The position numbers and the translations under genes were made by a program. DNA of 7,679 nt from JACRAR01 sp041665185. GTDB lineage: Bacteria > Pseudomonadota > Gammaproteobacteria > Burkholderiales > Rhodocyclaceae. This document shows positions 6,348 to 7,679 of this stretch, one piece after another (the first letter of the stretch is position 1; every line of letters begins with the position of its first letter). The DNA lies in contig JBAYJH010000241.1 in NCBI GenBank assembly GCA_041665185.1, positions 1 to 7,679 of the forward strand, in the 5' to 3' direction. Below the pieces are notes generated by a model. That model did not search any database, was not told where the DNA came from, and was given only the letters and a program-made list of their open reading frames with translations.

Positions 6348-7150
6348 AGATAGCTCCCCACGATGTTCATCCGTTTGCGGAAGTTGCCGAGGGCGGTCTT
6401 GACGCCGACGGTAACTGCCGTGCTGCTGATGGTAGACCCGGTGATGGCGTAGATGTTCGGATTCTTCGGCAACATTTCGCGATGCTTCTCCAGCCACGGG
6501 CGGAAGGGCATGTCGCCGAGCTGCTCCAGCGCAAGCTGCCAGTCATTGGGCAGTGGATCCTTGGTGACCGAGATCTTCTCGATGTCCGCCAGGCTCCTGC
6601 CGGCGAACTGGTTCTTGAAATAGCGCTGCACGATCTCGGCGCCCAGGCCCGGGTCTTCCTCGTGTTCGATGATTTCCACGCCCTGTATGGTGTAGGCCGA
6701 ATCGATGGCCATGAAGAAGCGCACCCAGGTCTTGAAGCCCAGCGTGACGCCCTCGACGACGTAACCGACGGGCTGCGACCCTTCGATGCCGACGAAGAAG
6801 CGGCCGGCGTACTTGATGTGTTTCGGGTCGGCGGCCTTGACCTGCTTCTTCACCCATTCGTCTTTTTGCTCGGCATTTGCGGCGGCCACATCGGTCGGCA
6901 CGTCGACGGCGGCGACTTCCTTGCCTTCCAGCTCCAGTTGCGCGAGCTTCCTGCCGGTCAGGTAGATGACCTGTAGATCCTTGCCTTCGCTTTTCAGGTA
7001 GCGGCGCACTTCCTGGATCCTGGCCTGCGGGCTCAAGCCGAGCAGGCCGCGGATCATGGTTTCCTCGCGCATGTGCAGGTTGTGTTCCTTGGCCGGCTGG
7101 GTCACGAAATACAGACCGCCGAGAATCATCGCCGCCACCAGGCAGACCAC
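6344..7150 (-). CDS. rnfG: Rnf complex FMN-binding subunit G, 5' end disturbed
   Basis: Up to 268 residues from the first available start, GTG at 7150. It is an N-terminally anchored, periplasm-facing flavoprotein of Rnf carrying covalent FMN. Visible: the membrane helix (CLVAAMILGGLYFVT), the family stretch HEEDPGLGAEI at 163-173, and a flavinylation-type motif ITGSTISST at 236-244 with Thr240 the likely FMN attachment site (relatives usually read SGAT or TGAT). The GTG sits inside the membrane helix, has no ribosome binding site, and leaves no cytoplasmic N-terminus. The frame stays open to 7195 without a start codon before meeting TGA at 7196-7198. The true 5' end therefore seems to have been lost at the centre of the inverted duplication. 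The 3' end is intact and overlaps rnfE by 4 bases. rnfD, expected upstream, is missing. Confidence 0.88.
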   Translation of the reverse strand: MVCLVAAMILGGLYFVTQPAKEHNLHMREETMIRGLLGLSPQARIQEVRRYLKSEGKDLQVIYLTGRKLAQLELEGKEVAAVDVPTDVAAANAEQKDEWVKKQVKAADPKHIKYAGRFFVGIEGSQPVGYVVEGVTLGFKTWVRFFMAIDSAYTIQGVEIIEHEEDPGLGAEIVQRYFKNQFAGRSLADIEKISVTKDPLPNDWQLALEQLGDMPFRPWLEKHREMLPKNPNIYAITGSTISSTAVTVGVKTALGNFRKRMNIVGSYL

Positions 7151-7679
7151 CGTGAGGCCGGCAGCGATGATCCTCGGCGGCCTGTATTTCGTAACTCAGC
7201 CCGCCAAGGAACACAACCTGCACGTGCGCGAGGAAACCATGATCCGCGGCCTGCTCGGCTTGACTCCGCAGGCCAGGATACTGGAAGTACGCCGCTACCT
7301 GAAGAGCGAAGGCACGAACCTGCAGGTCATTTACCTGACCGGCAGGAAGCTCGCGCAACTGGAGCTGGAAGGCAAGGAGCTTGCCGCCCTTGACGTGCCG
7401 GGCGATATCGCCGCCGCCAGCGCCGGCGAGGTCAAGGACGAGTGGGTGAAGAAGCAGGCCAAGGCTGCCAACCCGGAGCACATCAAGTACGCCGGCCGCT
7501 TCTTCGTCGGCATTGAAGGTGCGCAGCCTGTCGGCTACGTCGTCGAGGGAGTCACTCTGGGCTTCAAGACCTGGGAGCGCTTCTTCATGGCCATCGACTC
7601 GACCTACGCCATCCAGGGCGTGGAGATCATCGAGCACGAGGAGGATCCCGGCCTGGGCGCCGAGATCGTGCAGCGCTAT
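6620..7679. repeat. Long imperfect inverted repeat made of two rnfG copies
   Basis: The left arm, 6620-7129 (minus-strand sense), and the right arm, 7167-7679 (plus-strand sense), are imperfect reverse complements of about 510 bases. I counted roughly 56 mismatches and one 3-base indel. Similarity extends six bases further inward (to 7135 and from 7161), leaving about 25 bases of centre. The right arm continues beyond the window, so the true length is unknown. Confidence 0.9.
7167..7679 (+). CDS. rnfG: Second, inverted copy of rnfG, truncated at both ends
   Basis: Plus-strand reading from ATG 7167 gives MILGGLYFVTQPAKEHNLH and continues open for 171 codons to the window edge. It matches residues 8-177 of the minus-strand RnfG with about 18 substitutions and a one-codon insertion (AGEVKDEW against AEQKDEW), about 89% identity by hand alignment. 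The last residues seen are GLGAEIVQRY; the flavinylation motif would lie beyond the window. Similarity starts two codons before the ATG (GCAGCG). Only half of the membrane helix is kept, and the upstream sequence is the antisense of the other copy. GTG at 7152 is an alternative start, with no clear promoter. About two thirds of the nucleotide differences are at third codon positions, so this copy evolved as a functional gene before it was joined here. Whether it is expressed now is doubtful. Confidence 0.85.
   Translation, partial: MILGGLYFVTQPAKEHNLHVREETMIRGLLGLTPQARILEVRRYLKSEGTNLQVIYLTGRKLAQLELEGKELAALDVPGDIAAASAGEVKDEWVKKQAKAANPEHIKYAGRFFVGIEGAQPVGYVVEGVTLGFKTWERFFMAIDSTYAIQGVEIIEHEEDPGLGAEIVQRY

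Noticed and set aside
6348..6497. N-terminal extension of rnfE up to 6497
   Set aside because: The added residues are rich in His, Arg and Gln, lie in another frame of rnfG, and the ATG at 6347 has a better ribosome binding site and the normal family start.
6543..7637. Minus-strand open frame of 364 codons crossing the palindrome
   Set aside because: Its first half is the antisense of the plus-strand rnfG copy and its second half is out of frame with the minus-strand rnfG; it is open only because of the inverted repeat.

Overview
This is a GC-rich window with dense, overlapping genes. It suggests a Gram-negative bacterium, most likely a betaproteobacterium of the Rhodocyclales kind (Azoarcus, Thauera or Accumulibacter relatives). 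That is inferred from base composition, the Rnf gene set and the style of the TPR repeats; no marker gene fixes the taxon.

Left part (1-3404, plus strand). Bases 1-284 hold no convincing gene, only a possible intrinsic terminator near 211-235 and a weak promoter-like box near 270. A tightly coupled two-gene operon follows. The first gene (285-1484) encodes a SEFIR domain fused to a STAND-type NTPase. The second (1481-3223) begins with what looks like the winged-helix part of the same STAND module and continues into six 48-residue TPR-type repeats. Together they resemble one effector/NTPase/sensor protein divided over two genes, the architecture of bacterial SEFIR (bSEFIR) anti-phage immunity.

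Middle (3405-3943, plus strand). A two-gene type II toxin-antitoxin module with its own likely promoter: an antitoxin of the addiction-module-component family, then a ParE/RelE-fold toxin overlapping it by 4 bases.

Right part (3967-7150, minus strand). Four genes in the order rnfG-rnfE-rnfA-rnfB, convergent with the toxin gene. They encode part of an Rnf membrane complex, which couples electron flow between ferredoxin and NAD to ion transport. The order fits the tail of an rnfCDGEAB operon, but rnfC and rnfD are absent. Several subunits are unusual: RnfA has an N-terminal extension of about 80 residues with a strong ribosome binding site, RnfE lacks one conserved membrane cysteine, and RnfB is the long multi-cluster form with odd spacing in its last cluster.

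Right edge (7161-7679). Where rnfD would be expected there is a second, diverged rnfG copy in inverted orientation on the plus strand, about 89% identical by hand comparison and running off the window. The two copies form a near-palindrome with arms of about 510 bases around a short centre. Both genes appear cut at their 5' ends there. This is either a real inverted rearrangement between two rnf loci or strain variants, or an assembly or amplification chimera. It is the strangest structure in the window.
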